From positions 38,017-102,016 of the forward strand of contig NZ_VLKU01000014.1 in assembly GCF_007830335.1 (NCBI RefSeq): DNA of 64,000 bases, given 5' to 3'. Source of the stretch: Paracoccus sulfuroxidans. GTDB taxonomy: Bacteria > Pseudomonadota > Alphaproteobacteria > Rhodobacterales > Rhodobacteraceae. The notes below the pieces were generated by a model. It was given only the letters and a program-made list of their open reading frames with translations, was not told the DNA's origin and searched no databases. Made by a program: the position numbers and the translations under genes. Positions 17,250 through 25,525 of this stretch are shown piece after piece. Every line of letters starts with the position of its first letter. The first letter of the stretch is position 1.

Positions 17250-17429
17250 GTGACTAAGGTAATCAATCTGCGGCAGGTCCGCAAAGAACTGGCCCGTGCA
17301 AGCGCACGCCGTCAGGGCGACGAAAACGCGGCGAAATACGGCCGCAGCAAGGCACAGAAACTGGCCGATCTGACAGAGGCGGAATCGGCGGCAAGGAAAC
17401 TTGACGCCCACCGGCGCGACGATGGTTGA
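17250..17429 (+). CDS. DUF4169 family small protein
   Basis: A 59-residue basic protein starting at GTG 17250: TKVINLRQVRKELARASARR .. KYGRSKAQKL. The N-terminal VINLRQ-R-K block followed by a highly charged helix matches the DUF4169 family of Rhodobacterales. The TGA overlaps the ATG of the next gene (ATGGTTGA), so the pair is co-translated. The function is unknown. Confidence 0.75.
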   Translation: MTKVINLRQVRKELARASARRQGDENAAKYGRSKAQKLADLTEAESAARKLDAHRRDDG

Positions 17430-17685
17430 TCATCCGGTCATGACACCCCCGATCAAGCGGTCGGTGACCATCGACGGGCACCGCACCTCGGTCAGTCTGG
17501 AAGAGGCCTTCTGGATCGAATTGCGCCATATCGCGCGCCACAGCGGCGCGACGCTGGCCTCGGTGATTTCACTGGTCGATCACCAGCGCCCGCCCGAGGT
17601 TGGGCTGGCCACGGCCTTGCGCCTTTACGTCCTCTCGGAGGTGCAGACCGCCAGAACCCTTGCAGCGCGGGCCGTGCCTGACTAA
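17422..17685 (+). CDS. Ribbon-helix-helix domain protein (RHH_4-like)
   Basis: An 87-residue protein. [20 protein letters not shown] .. [20 protein letters not shown] matches the ribbon-helix-helix_4 family, often found downstream of DUF4169 genes: a short beta strand followed by two helices. The chosen ATG at 17422 overlaps the preceding stop; an ATG at 17440 is the alternative. Probably a small DNA-binding protein, but no target is suggested by the sequence. Confidence 0.75.
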   Translation: MVDHPVMTPPIKRSVTIDGHRTSVSLEEAFWIELRHIARHSGATLASVISLVDHQRPPEVGLATALRLYVLSEVQTARTLAARAVPD

Positions 17686-17723
17686 AAACGCCCGCGAGAG
17701 AAAACACAGGACCTGAAAAACCA

Positions 17724-18464
17724 ATGGCAGGCCATTCCAAATGGGCGAACATCCAGCACCGGAAGGGGCGTCAGGACGCCATCCGGTCGAAGCTGTTCTC
17801 GAAACTGGCGAAAGAAATCACGGTTGCCGCAAAGATGGGCGACCCCGATCCCGAAAAGAACCCGCGTCTGCGGCTGGCCGTCAAGGAGGCCAAGTCCAGC
17901 TCGGTTCCGAAGGATGTGATCGACCGCGCGATCAAGAAGGCGATCGGCGGCGATGCCGAGAACTATGACGAGATCCGCTATGAGGGCTATGGCCCCAATG
18001 GTATTGCGATCATCGTCGAGGCGATGACGGACAACCGCAATCGCACCGCGTCGAACGTGCGGTCGTATTTTACCAAGCATGGCGGCGATCTGGGCCAGAC
18101 CGGCAGCGTGAACTTCATGTTCGATCGCAAGGGCGAGATCATGTACAAGGCCGAGGTCGGTGACGCCGACACGGTGATGATGGCCGCGCTGGAGGCCGGA
18201 GCCGACGACGTCGAAAGCGACGAGGAAGGGCACTGGATCTATACCGGTGACACCAACCTCGCCGAGGTGAACGCGGCGCTGGAGGCCTCGCTGGGCGAAT
18301 CCGAGCATGCCAAGCTGATCTGGAAACCGCAGGCGCCGACGCTGATCGACCTTGAGACCGCGCAGAAGCTGATGAAGCTGATCGACGTGCTTGAGGATGA
18401 TGACGACGTTCAGAACGTGACGGGCAATTTCGATATCCCCGAGGACGTGGCCGCGCAATTGTGA
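17724..18464 (+). CDS. yebC: YebC/PmpR-family protein
   Basis: A 246-residue member of the TACO1/YebC family. It has the diagnostic N-terminus [18 protein letters not shown], then [22 protein letters not shown] and the middle block [19 protein letters not shown]. Family members act as transcriptional regulators (PmpR) or assist translation of proline-rich stretches; which applies here cannot be told. It ends in an acidic region ([19 protein letters not shown]). Confidence 0.96.
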   Translation: MAGHSKWANIQHRKGRQDAIRSKLFSKLAKEITVAAKMGDPDPEKNPRLRLAVKEAKSSSVPKDVIDRAIKKAIGGDAENYDEIRYEGYGPNGIAIIVEAMTDNRNRTASNVRSYFTKHGGDLGQTGSVNFMFDRKGEIMYKAEVGDADTVMMAALEAGADDVESDEEGHWIYTGDTNLAEVNAALEASLGESEHAKLIWKPQAPTLIDLETAQKLMKLIDVLEDDDDVQNVTGNFDIPEDVAAQL

Positions 18465-18480
18465 GGCCGGTGCCTCCGGC

Positions 18481-18506
18481 GGGGGTATTTGGACAACAGA
18501 GAAATC
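18481..18506. repeat. Dispersed intergenic repeat A, copy 2
   Basis: GGGGGTATTTGGACAACAGA followed by GAAATC, similar to 141-166 and 26998-27023. It lies between the convergent yebC and argP genes. Confidence 0.5.
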
Positions 18507-19368
18507 AGGGTCGCAGCGCGTCTGCGGCCCTTTTTCGTGTCTCGGCCGTCAAGGGGGAGAGGGTTGGGGCCATGGCGCGCTGGACGTGCCAGTAGAGGGG
18601 GACGTCGAGCGGGAGGTCGGGATTGAGCGGGGTGAGGGTGGCGTCTTCGGCCGGGGCCATCGCTTCGGGTATCATGCCCCAGCCGAGGCCGAGGCGGACG
18701 GCATGGGCGAAAGGCTCGGAGGCCGGGATGAGGTGGCCGTGGAGGTGCAGCTTTCGTCCTGTCGCGAGTTCTGCCCAGCGGGATTGCAGCGCGTCCTTGG
18801 CGTTGAAGATGACGGCAGGGGCGCGGGAGAGGCTGTCGGTATCGATGCCATTCGGGAAGTGGCGGGCGATGAAGGTGGGCGTGGCGAGCGCGCGGTAGCG
18901 CATGGCACCCAGATGGAACGCGTCGCAACCTGCGACCGGCGAGGGGTCGGAGGTGATGGCCGCCGAGACCTGACCCTTGCGCAGCCATTCCCGTGCGTGA
19001 TCCTGATCGTCGATCACCAGATCATAGAGGACGGGCAGCGCCTGCATTGCCGGGGGAAACCATGTTGCGAGGCTGTCGGCGTTCACCGCGATGCGCAGGG
19101 CGGGGGGGCCGTCATCGGGGCGCAGCTTCTGCGCCAGTCCCTGTTCCAGCAAGGTCACCTGATCGTAATGGCGCAGCAATTGCAGGCCGGTCTCGGTGCC
19201 CGTCGCGGGTGGGCCGCGGTGGATCAGGACCTGACCCAGCCGCTCTTCGAGCGATTTGATGCGTTGCGAGACCGCCGAGGGCGTGACGCCAAGCGCCGCC
19301 GCCGCTGCATCGAAGGAGCCGCGTCGGATGATCTGGGCAAGGGCGGCGAGGGCCGGATAGTCGAGCAT
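18505..19368 (-). CDS. argP: LysR-family regulator ArgP
   Basis: A 287-residue LysR protein. The winged helix-turn-helix is at about 3-60 (YPALAALAQIIRRGSFDAAAAALGVTPSAVSQRI), followed by a linker helix and an effector domain. It is divergent from a LysE/ArgO exporter gene with an 87-bp gap, the standard arrangement for ArgP (LysG), which senses arginine or lysine and activates the exporter. The start at 19368 (MLDYPAL) removes an implausible N-terminal extension. Confidence 0.92.
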   Translation of the reverse strand: MLDYPALAALAQIIRRGSFDAAAAALGVTPSAVSQRIKSLEERLGQVLIHRGPPATGTETGLQLLRHYDQVTLLEQGLAQKLRPDDGPPALRIAVNADSLATWFPPAMQALPVLYDLVIDDQDHAREWLRKGQVSAAITSDPSPVAGCDAFHLGAMRYRALATPTFIARHFPNGIDTDSLSRAPAVIFNAKDALQSRWAELATGRKLHLHGHLIPASEPFAHAVRLGLGWGMIPEAMAPAEDATLTPLNPDLPLDVPLYWHVQRAMAPTLSPLTAETRKRAADALRP

Positions 19369-19455
19369 TAGTTTTGCTTCATTGCAGTTACTATAATTAA
19401 TTTGATTGAAGGTGACGCGTGAGGCAAGAGGAAGGCGTCCAAAGGAGGGCCTTTG

Positions 19456-20055
19456 ATGCATGCCTATCTGGCCGGTCTGGGCACCGGACTTTCGCTGATC
19501 GTCGCCATTGGGGCGCAGAATGCCTTCGTGCTGAAGCAGGGGCTGCTCAGGCAGTATGTGCTGGCGGTGTGCCTGTTCTGTGCGATCTCGGATGGGCTTC
19601 TGATCGCGGCGGGCGTGGCGGGGGCTGGAACGCTGGCGGCGCGAGCGCCCTGGTTTCTGGTGGTGATGCGGTGGGGCGGGGCGCTGTTTCTGCTGGTCTA
19701 TGGCGCGCGCTCGTTCCTGGCCGCTTGGCGGGGCGGTGAGACGCTGGAGGCGCGGGGGAAGGCTTCTCCGGGGCTGGCGGCGACGTTGATGACGCTGGCG
19801 GCGCTGACCTGGCTGAACCCGCATGTCTGGCTGGATACGGTGGTGCTGCTGGGCTCGGTCTCGGCCGCGTGGGAGGACAAGCGGGCCTTCGCGATGGGCG
19901 CGATGACGGGCTCGTTTCTGTTCTTCCTGACGCTGGGCTATGGCGCACGGCTGCTGGCGCCGCTGTTTGCCCGCCCGGTCGCCTGGCGGCTGCTGGACGT
20001 TCTGGTCGGATTGATCATGTGGAGCATAGCATTGGGTCTGGTCTTCGCGGGCTGA
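19456..20055 (+). CDS. argO: LysE/ArgO amino-acid exporter
   Basis: An inner-membrane exporter of about 199 residues and six helices, likely for arginine or lysine. The N-terminal GLGTGLSLIVAIGAQNAFVLKQGL and the TWLNPHVWLDT motif are diagnostic of the LysE family. AAGGAGG precedes the start. It is paired divergently with argP, which is expected to regulate it. Confidence 0.94.
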   Translation: MHAYLAGLGTGLSLIVAIGAQNAFVLKQGLLRQYVLAVCLFCAISDGLLIAAGVAGAGTLAARAPWFLVVMRWGGALFLLVYGARSFLAAWRGGETLEARGKASPGLAATLMTLAALTWLNPHVWLDTVVLLGSVSAAWEDKRAFAMGAMTGSFLFFLTLGYGARLLAPLFARPVAWRLLDVLVGLIMWSIALGLVFAG

Positions 20056-20091
20056 GATTGCCAATCTTGCGCAAACGGCAAAGCAAGAAGA

Positions 20092-21018
20092 ATGACCTTG
20101 ACCTCGACACCTACCGTCTCGCGCAGCCGGGGCGATCTGATCGGCATCGGCTGGATGCTGCTGGCGGGCCTGTCCTTTGTCGGGGTCAACGGAACGGTGC
20201 GATGGGTCGGGACCTCGCTGCCCGCGGCCGAAGGGGCCTTCCTGCGCTTCATCTTCGGGCTGGCGTTCCTGCTGCCCGTGCTGTTGCCGGCGCTGAAGGC
20301 GGGATTTTCACGGCGGATCTGGGGGCTTTTCGTGCTGCGCGGCGGCCTGCACATCGTCGCGGTGATCCTGTGGTTCTATGCCATGGCCAATATCACCGTG
20401 GCCGAGGTGACGGCCATCGGTTACCTGAACCCCATCGTGGTAACGCTGGGCGCGGCGCTGCTGATGGGCGAGCGGCTGTCCTGGCGCCGCACGCTGGCGA
20501 TCGTCGTGGCCCTGCTGGGGGCGATGATCGTGCTGCGTCCCGGGCTGCGCACGCTGGAGCCGGGGCATCTGTCGCAGATCGCGGCCTCGATCATTTTCGG
20601 CACCTCCTATCTGGTCGCGAAGCGCCTGTCGGAAGAGGTGCCCGCCGCCGTCGTGGTGGCGATGATGTCGCTGGTCGTCAGCGTCGGCCTTGCACCGGTT
20701 GCGGCGGCGGTCTGGGTGCCGCCGAACCTGACGCAGGTGCTGGTGCTGTGCTCAACTGCCGCATTTGCCACGCTGGGGCATTACGCCATGACGCGGGCTT
20801 TCACCGCCGCACCGCTGACGGTGACGCAGCCGGTGGTCTTTCTGCAGCTGATCTGGGCCAGCCTGCTGGGCGCGCTGGTCTTTCACGAGCCGATGGACAT
20901 CTGGGTGCTGGTTGGCGGTGCGCTGATGATCGGGGCGATCAGCTATATCACCTGGCGCGAGGCGCGGCTGCGGCGGGGCGCGATCACCCCGCCTGCCGAT
21001 GTGCCGCGCGAAGCGTGA
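20092..21018 (+). CDS. EamA-family (DMT superfamily) transporter
   Basis: A 308-residue membrane protein with about ten hydrophobic helices and two EamA repeats. The first contains FLRFIFGLAFLLPVLL and AEVTAIGYLNPIVVTLGAALLMGE; the second FGTSYLVAKRL and TVTQPVVFLQLIWASLLG. It probably exports a metabolite. It follows argO by 36 bp on the same strand and may be co-transcribed with it. The substrate is unknown. Confidence 0.9.
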   Translation: MTLTSTPTVSRSRGDLIGIGWMLLAGLSFVGVNGTVRWVGTSLPAAEGAFLRFIFGLAFLLPVLLPALKAGFSRRIWGLFVLRGGLHIVAVILWFYAMANITVAEVTAIGYLNPIVVTLGAALLMGERLSWRRTLAIVVALLGAMIVLRPGLRTLEPGHLSQIAASIIFGTSYLVAKRLSEEVPAAVVVAMMSLVVSVGLAPVAAAVWVPPNLTQVLVLCSTAAFATLGHYAMTRAFTAAPLTVTQPVVFLQLIWASLLGALVFHEPMDIWVLVGGALMIGAISYITWREARLRRGAITPPADVPREA

Positions 21019-21030
21019 CGCGCGGCTGGC

Positions 21031-22050
21031 TTAGCCCGTGGGGCCGCTGAGCCGCGCCATGATCCCGCTGCGGGTGATGCGACCGCCGCCGGTCAGCGGC
21101 AGGGCCTCGGCATCGGTGGCGCCGAAGGTGCGCATGACCTCGCGCACGGGCATGTCGCGGGGCAGGGGCGGGCCGAAAGCCTCGCCCTGTTCGGCAAGAT
21201 CCTCGGCCGTCAGGACGCTGAGCGGGTTCATATGCGCAACGAAATCCTGCACGTAATCGTTGATCGGATTGGCGATGATCTCGCGCGCGGTGCCGATCTG
21301 AACGATGCGCCCGCCCTCCATCAGGGCAACGCGGTTGCCAAGACGGAAGGCCTCGTCGAGGTCGTGGCTGACGAAGATGATGGTGCGCTGCGTCTTGGCC
21401 TGCAGCTCCAGCAGCTCATCCTGCAGGCGCGTGCGGATCAGCGGGTCCAGCGCCGAGAAGGGCTCGTCCATCAGCAGGATCGGGGCCTGCGTGGCGAAGG
21501 CGCGGGCCAGACCCACGCGCTGCTGCATGCCGCCTGACAGATCGCCCACCTTGCGGTCGGCCCAGTCGGCCAGCCCGACGGTCTGAAGCTGTGCATCGAC
21601 GCGCGTGCGGATTTCGTCCTTCTGCAGGCCCGCAAGCTCCAGCCCCAGGGCCACGTTGTCGCGCACCGTACGCCAGGGCAGCAGGCCGAATTGCTGAAAG
21701 ACCATGGCGACGCGGTGACGGCGCAGGCGGCGAAGATCGGGCTGCGAGGCTTTGGTGACCGAGATCATCTTCTCGCCGTCGCGGATCCGCACCTCGCCCC
21801 GGCAGACGGGGTTGAGGCCGTTCACCGCGCGCAGAAGCGTCGATTTGCCCGAACCGGACAGGCCCATCAGCACCAGAATCTCGCCCTCGCGGACGGTCAA
21901 CGAGCATTCATGCACGCCCAGAATCTGCCCGGTTTCGGCCTTGATCGCGGCCCGCTCCATGCCCTTGTCCATCATCGGAAGCGCCGTTTCGGGGGCGCCG
22001 CCGAAGACGATGTTCACCTTGTCGAATTCAACCGCGTTTCTGTCAGTCAT
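21031..22050 (-). CDS. choV: Choline ABC transporter ATP-binding protein
   Basis: A 339-residue ATPase of the ProV/OpuAA/ChoV group. Walker A GLSGSGKS is at 63-70, signature LSGGMQQRV at 171-179, and Walker B ILLMDEPFSALDP follows. After the nucleotide-binding domain there is a region of about 100 residues in place of full CBS domains. It overlaps choW by eight bases. The choline rather than betaine assignment rests on the neighbouring choX-like gene and betIBA. Confidence 0.9.
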   Translation of the reverse strand: MTDRNAVEFDKVNIVFGGAPETALPMMDKGMERAAIKAETGQILGVHECSLTVREGEILVLMGLSGSGKSTLLRAVNGLNPVCRGEVRIRDGEKMISVTKASQPDLRRLRRHRVAMVFQQFGLLPWRTVRDNVALGLELAGLQKDEIRTRVDAQLQTVGLADWADRKVGDLSGGMQQRVGLARAFATQAPILLMDEPFSALDPLIRTRLQDELLELQAKTQRTIIFVSHDLDEAFRLGNRVALMEGGRIVQIGTAREIIANPINDYVQDFVAHMNPLSVLTAEDLAEQGEAFGPPLPRDMPVREVMRTFGATDAEALPLTGGGRITRSGIMARLSGPTG

Positions 22051-22894
22051 CGGATTTCCTCAGCCGCAGCACGCGGTCCAGCATGATGGCGACGACCACG
22101 ATGACCATGCCGCTTTCAAAGCCCACCGAGGTGTTGACGCTGTTGAGTGCGCGGACGACGGGAACGCCAAGACCGGCCGCGCCGACCAGCGCCGCGATGA
22201 CCACCATCGAGAGCGACAGCATGATGGTCTGGGTCATGCCCGCCATGATCTGGGGCATGGCACTGGGCAGCTCGACCTTCCACAGAAGCTGGCGGGGCGT
22301 GGCGCCAAAGGCGGTCGCGGCCTCGACCAGCGTGCGGGGGGTGCTGCTGATGCCCAGATGGGTCAGGCGGATGGGCGCGGGCAGCACGAAGATCACCGTG
22401 GCGATCAGGCCGGGCACCATGCCGACGCCGAAAAAGACGATGGCCGGGATCAGATAGACGAAGGTTGGCAGCGTCTGCATCAGGTCCAGCACCGGCCGCA
22501 TCCAGGCGTAAAGCCGGGGGCGGTGCGCCGCGGCGATGCCGATGGGCACGCCCACCAGCATGCAGACAAGGCAGGCGGCCAGAATCAGCGTCAGCGACTG
22601 CATGGTCGGCGTCCAATAGCCCTGATTGAGCACGAACAGAAAGCCAAGGCAGACCAGCAGGCAGGTTTTCCAGCTTCGCTGCAGCACCCAGGCGATGACC
22701 ATCGTGATCAGGATGAAGATCAGCGGATGGGGATATTCCAGCACCGCCAGAATGCCGTTGATCATCGCATTCAGCGCGTCAGCGATGGCGTTGAAGATGA
22801 AACCGGCATGCACGTTCAACCAGTCAAAGACCTGTTTGGCGGTTTTGCCGACCGGGATCTTGGTTTCGGTCAGTAGCTTGGTCAGTTGTTCCAT
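22043..22894 (-). CDS. choW: Choline ABC transporter permease
   Basis: A 283-residue permease of the ProW/ChoW group with about six to seven membrane segments and the cytoplasmic coupling loop (EAATAFGATPRQLLWKVELPSAMPQIM). The N-terminal ~50 residues are an amphipathic extension typical of ProW. The start at 22894 follows AAAGGACG. It couples with choV by overlap; the hydrolase gene lies 58 bp upstream. Confidence 0.93.
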   Translation of the reverse strand: MEQLTKLLTETKIPVGKTAKQVFDWLNVHAGFIFNAIADALNAMINGILAVLEYPHPLIFILITMVIAWVLQRSWKTCLLVCLGFLFVLNQGYWTPTMQSLTLILAACLVCMLVGVPIGIAAAHRPRLYAWMRPVLDLMQTLPTFVYLIPAIVFFGVGMVPGLIATVIFVLPAPIRLTHLGISSTPRTLVEAATAFGATPRQLLWKVELPSAMPQIMAGMTQTIMLSLSMVVIAALVGAAGLGVPVVRALNSVNTSVGFESGMVIVVVAIMLDRVLRLRKSDD

Positions 22895-22952
22895 GCGTCC
22901 TTTCTTTCTGCCTCAGAAGGCGTTGGATCGCTGCGGACAAGATTGCCTCGCA

Positions 22953-23888
22953 CTAGGGGGACGGCGCTTCCGTCAGAAACCCGGAGATGGTTTTTCCTAC
23001 CTTTTCCGGCTGTTCCCAGAAGAAGTTGTGACCGAGTCCATCGAACTGCACATACTGCGCCGCAGGCAAAGCCGCCTGCAAGACCGTCTGGGCCTTCGCG
23101 TCGAAAAGCGTGTCCTGATCGCCCCATGCGATCATCGTGCGCGCCTGAATGCGCGGGGCCAGCGGGGCCCAGTCCCATGCGCTTAGCGTTTGCAGGACAC
23201 CGTTCCAGACATGCAGAGGCACGGCGGCGGCATCCGCACGCTCTCGTTTCAGGAAATCCTCGGCGACGGGGGTGGGGTTGGCGAACCATTCTTTCATGAA
23301 GGCGCCGTCGGGGTCGATGGGCTGGGCGAGGTCCGGGACCTTCTGCCACAGCCAGTCGCGCGAGGACGCGGGCAGGTGGGTGGCGCTGCTCAGCAGCACC
23401 AGCCTGCGGACGCTGGCGGGGCGGGTGGCGGCCAGATAGGCCGCCGTCATCGAGCCCAGCGAATGCCCGACGACATCCGCCTGCGAGATCTGCAGCGCCT
23501 GCATCAGCCCCGCGACGTCGCTGGCCAGACTGTCGGGCCCATAGCAACAGCCCGGCGCGTCCGAACTGCCATGACCGCGCAGATCGACGGCGATGATGCG
23601 GCGGTCCGGCATCTCTTGCCGCAGCGTCGGGGCCAGCAGAGACCAGCTGCGGCTGTTGTCGGTATAGCCGTGGATCAGGATGATGGGCGCGCCCTTCTCC
23701 ATCCCCGGTTCCTGCCCAAGCTCAAGATAGGTCAGGTGCACGCCGTCGGGCGTCACCGCCATTCGGCGCGTGGCGTCCCATCCCGCCTGATCGGGCAGAT
23801 CGACCTGATTGGCCGCCACCGGCCCGGCATTGGCCAGCGTGGCCGCAAGGGCCAGCGCAAGCAGGATGGGCCGGTGACGACGGATCAT
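22953..23888 (-). CDS. Exported alpha/beta hydrolase embedded in the choline transport operon
   Basis: A 311-residue protein with an N-terminal signal (RRHRPILLALALAATLANA), so probably periplasmic. The alpha/beta fold is shown by HGYTDNSRSW (oxyanion region, about 73-82), the nucleophile elbow GHSLGS with S143, then GDQDTLFD (acid) and GLGHNFFWEQPE (His). A Cys-Cys pair lies at 114-115. Its ATG overlaps the choX stop (ATGA), so it is part of choX-hydrolase-choW-choV. The context suggests release of choline from an ester before import; the substrate is inference. Confidence 0.85.
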   Translation of the reverse strand: MIRRHRPILLALALAATLANAGPVAANQVDLPDQAGWDATRRMAVTPDGVHLTYLELGQEPGMEKGAPIILIHGYTDNSRSWSLLAPTLRQEMPDRRIIAVDLRGHGSSDAPGCCYGPDSLASDVAGLMQALQISQADVVGHSLGSMTAAYLAATRPASVRRLVLLSSATHLPASSRDWLWQKVPDLAQPIDPDGAFMKEWFANPTPVAEDFLKRERADAAAVPLHVWNGVLQTLSAWDWAPLAPRIQARTMIAWGDQDTLFDAKAQTVLQAALPAAQYVQFDGLGHNFFWEQPEKVGKTISGFLTEAPSP

Positions 23889-24838
23889 CCGTTCAGCGCC
23901 CCGTCCAGCGCGGCTTGAGCGTCGCTGCCGTCGAAGGCGGTGACCCCGGCGATCCAGGGTTTGGCGGCATCCGGGTTGTCCTTCAGCCATTTCGATGCGG
24001 CCGTGGCCGGATCGTCGCCGTCGTTCAGGATCTTGCCCATGACCTCGTTTTCCATGGGCAGGGTGAATTCGAGGTTCTGCAGGAACTTGCCCACGTTCGG
24101 GCAATCCGTCGCATAGCCCGCGCGGACGTTGGTATCGACGCGCGCGCCACCGAAATCCGGCCCGAAAATGTCATCGCCACCGCTGAGATAGGTGATCTTG
24201 AACTGCTCGTTCATCGGATGCGGTGCCCAGCCCAGAAAGACGACGGGCTGGCCTGCGCTGTCGGCACGCGCGACCTGCGCCAGCATCCCCTGTTCCGAGC
24301 TTTCGACGACCTCGAACGTGCCGGTGCCGTGCTTGTTCTCGGCCACCATGTCGAGGATCAGGCGGTTGCCGTCATTGCCCGGTTCGATGGCATAGATCTT
24401 GCCGTCCAGATCCTTCTGATGCTCGGCCAGATTGGCGTAATCGGTGATGCCCAGATCCGCGCCCGCCTGGTTCGTGGCCAGCGTGTATTTGGCGCCGGTC
24501 AGGTTGGTGCGCAGCACCTCGACCGTGCCCGAATCGCGGTAGGGCTTGATGTCGTTTTCCTGGGTGGGCATCCAGTTGCCCAGGAAGATGTCGACGTCAT
24601 CCTTGGCCATCGCGGTATAGGTCACGGGAAGCGACAGGATCTTCGTCTCGGGCTCATAGCCAAGCGCCTGAAGCACGGCCGAGGCCAGAGCCGTCGTCGC
24701 GCTGATATCGGTCCAGCCCACATCCGAGAAGATCACCTTCTTGCAGCTGTCGGGTTCAGCCGCGACCGCAGTTCCCGCGCTGAGGGTGGCTGCGGCAAGG
24801 CCCAGTGCAAGAAGGGGGCCGGTGCGACGATCTGTCAT
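23885..24838 (-). CDS. choX: Choline-binding periplasmic protein
   Basis: A 317-residue substrate-binding protein of the OpuAC type with a signal peptide (about 1-27). The mature protein has VGWTDISATTALASAVLQALGYE, LGNWMPTQENDIKPY and GKIYAIEPGNDGNRLI, which fit the ChoX/ProX group of rhizobial and rhodobacterial choline binders. GGAGAAGAAAG precedes the ATG at 24838. It is transcribed away from betI, from a shared region containing two dyads. Confidence 0.92.
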   Translation of the reverse strand: MTDRRTGPLLALGLAAATLSAGTAVAAEPDSCKKVIFSDVGWTDISATTALASAVLQALGYEPETKILSLPVTYTAMAKDDVDIFLGNWMPTQENDIKPYRDSGTVEVLRTNLTGAKYTLATNQAGADLGITDYANLAEHQKDLDGKIYAIEPGNDGNRLILDMVAENKHGTGTFEVVESSEQGMLAQVARADSAGQPVVFLGWAPHPMNEQFKITYLSGGDDIFGPDFGGARVDTNVRAGYATDCPNVGKFLQNLEFTLPMENEVMGKILNDGDDPATAASKWLKDNPDAAKPWIAGVTAFDGSDAQAALDGALNG

Positions 24839-24854
24839 CTTTCTTCTCCCGTTG

Positions 24855-24874
24855 TTGACTGTCGAGTCAATCAA
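24855..24874. promoter_or_regulatory. BetI-type operator, copy 1
   Basis: TTGACTGTCGAGTCAATCAA, a dyad with arms TTGACTG and CAATCAA (one mismatch). It lies 16 bp before the choX start codon. Its sequence is nearly identical to the dyad 29 bp further on. Confidence 0.7.
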
Positions 24875-24883
24875 AGTATTTTA

Positions 24884-24903
24884 TTGATTGGCGAGTCAAT
24901 CAA
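24884..24903. promoter_or_regulatory. BetI-type operator, copy 2
   Basis: TTGATTGGCGAGTCAATCAA, perfect 7-bp arms TTGATTG/CAATCAA around GCGAGT. It lies in the choX-betI gap. BetI proteins bind dyads of this sort and release when choline is present; the assignment is from position and symmetry. Confidence 0.75.
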
Positions 24904-24955
24904 TTTGAAAGACCGCCCCGAATTATTTGAGCCGACCCAAACTGGAGGATGCGTC

Positions 24956-25525
24956 ATGCCCAAGATAGGCGCGGAGCCTATCCGAAAAGCCGCATTAATC
25001 AACGCCGCGATCACCTCGATCGGCCGGGCGGGGACGCTGGATGTGACGGTGGCGCAGATCGCGCGCGAGGCGGGAATGTCCTCGGCGCTGGCGCATCATT
25101 ACTTCGGCTCGAAGCACCAGATCTTTCTGGCGGCGATGCGGCACATCCTGTCGAATTACAGCACGGCGATTCGCAGCGCGCTGGCCGGGGCTGAGACGCC
25201 GCGTGCGCGGCTGGACGGCATCATCAGCGCCAGTTTCGCGCGCCCGAACTTCGAGCGAGAGACCATCGCGGCCTGGCTGAACTTCTATGCGCTGGCGCTG
25301 ATCGAACCCGAGGCGGCGCGGCTGTTGCGCGTTTATCACCGCCGCCTGCGCTCAAACCTGCTGGTCGCGCTGCGCCAGCTTGTTGGCCCCAAGGCCGAGG
25401 GGATGGCCCGCACCCTGGGCGCGCTGATCGACGGCGTCTATCTGCGCGCGGCGCTGGCCGATGAGGCCGATGCCCAGGCCGCCGTCCGACTGGTCGAAGA
25501 TTATCTGGAGAACTGCCTGAAATGA
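24956..25525 (+). CDS. betI: Choline-responsive repressor BetI
   Basis: A 189-residue TetR-family repressor. The N-terminal helix-turn-helix [29 protein letters not shown] matches BetI closely, and the C-terminal domain ends [11 protein letters not shown] as in other BetI proteins. The start at 24956 follows CTGGAGGA. It overlaps betB by ATGA and is divergent from choX; two dyads in the gap suggest it controls both directions. Confidence 0.94.
   Translation: MPKIGAEPIRKAALINAAITSIGRAGTLDVTVAQIAREAGMSSALAHHYFGSKHQIFLAAMRHILSNYSTAIRSALAGAETPRARLDGIISASFARPNFERETIAAWLNFYALALIEPEAARLLRVYHRRLRSNLLVALRQLVGPKAEGMARTLGALIDGVYLRAALADEADAQAAVRLVEDYLENCLK

Noticed and set aside
24855..24903. FNR-type boxes in the choX-betI gap
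   Set aside because: The arms are TTGATTG/CAATCAA with a 6-bp centre and two tandem copies beside betI. This is longer than the TTGAT-N4-ATCAA FNR site and better explained by BetI.
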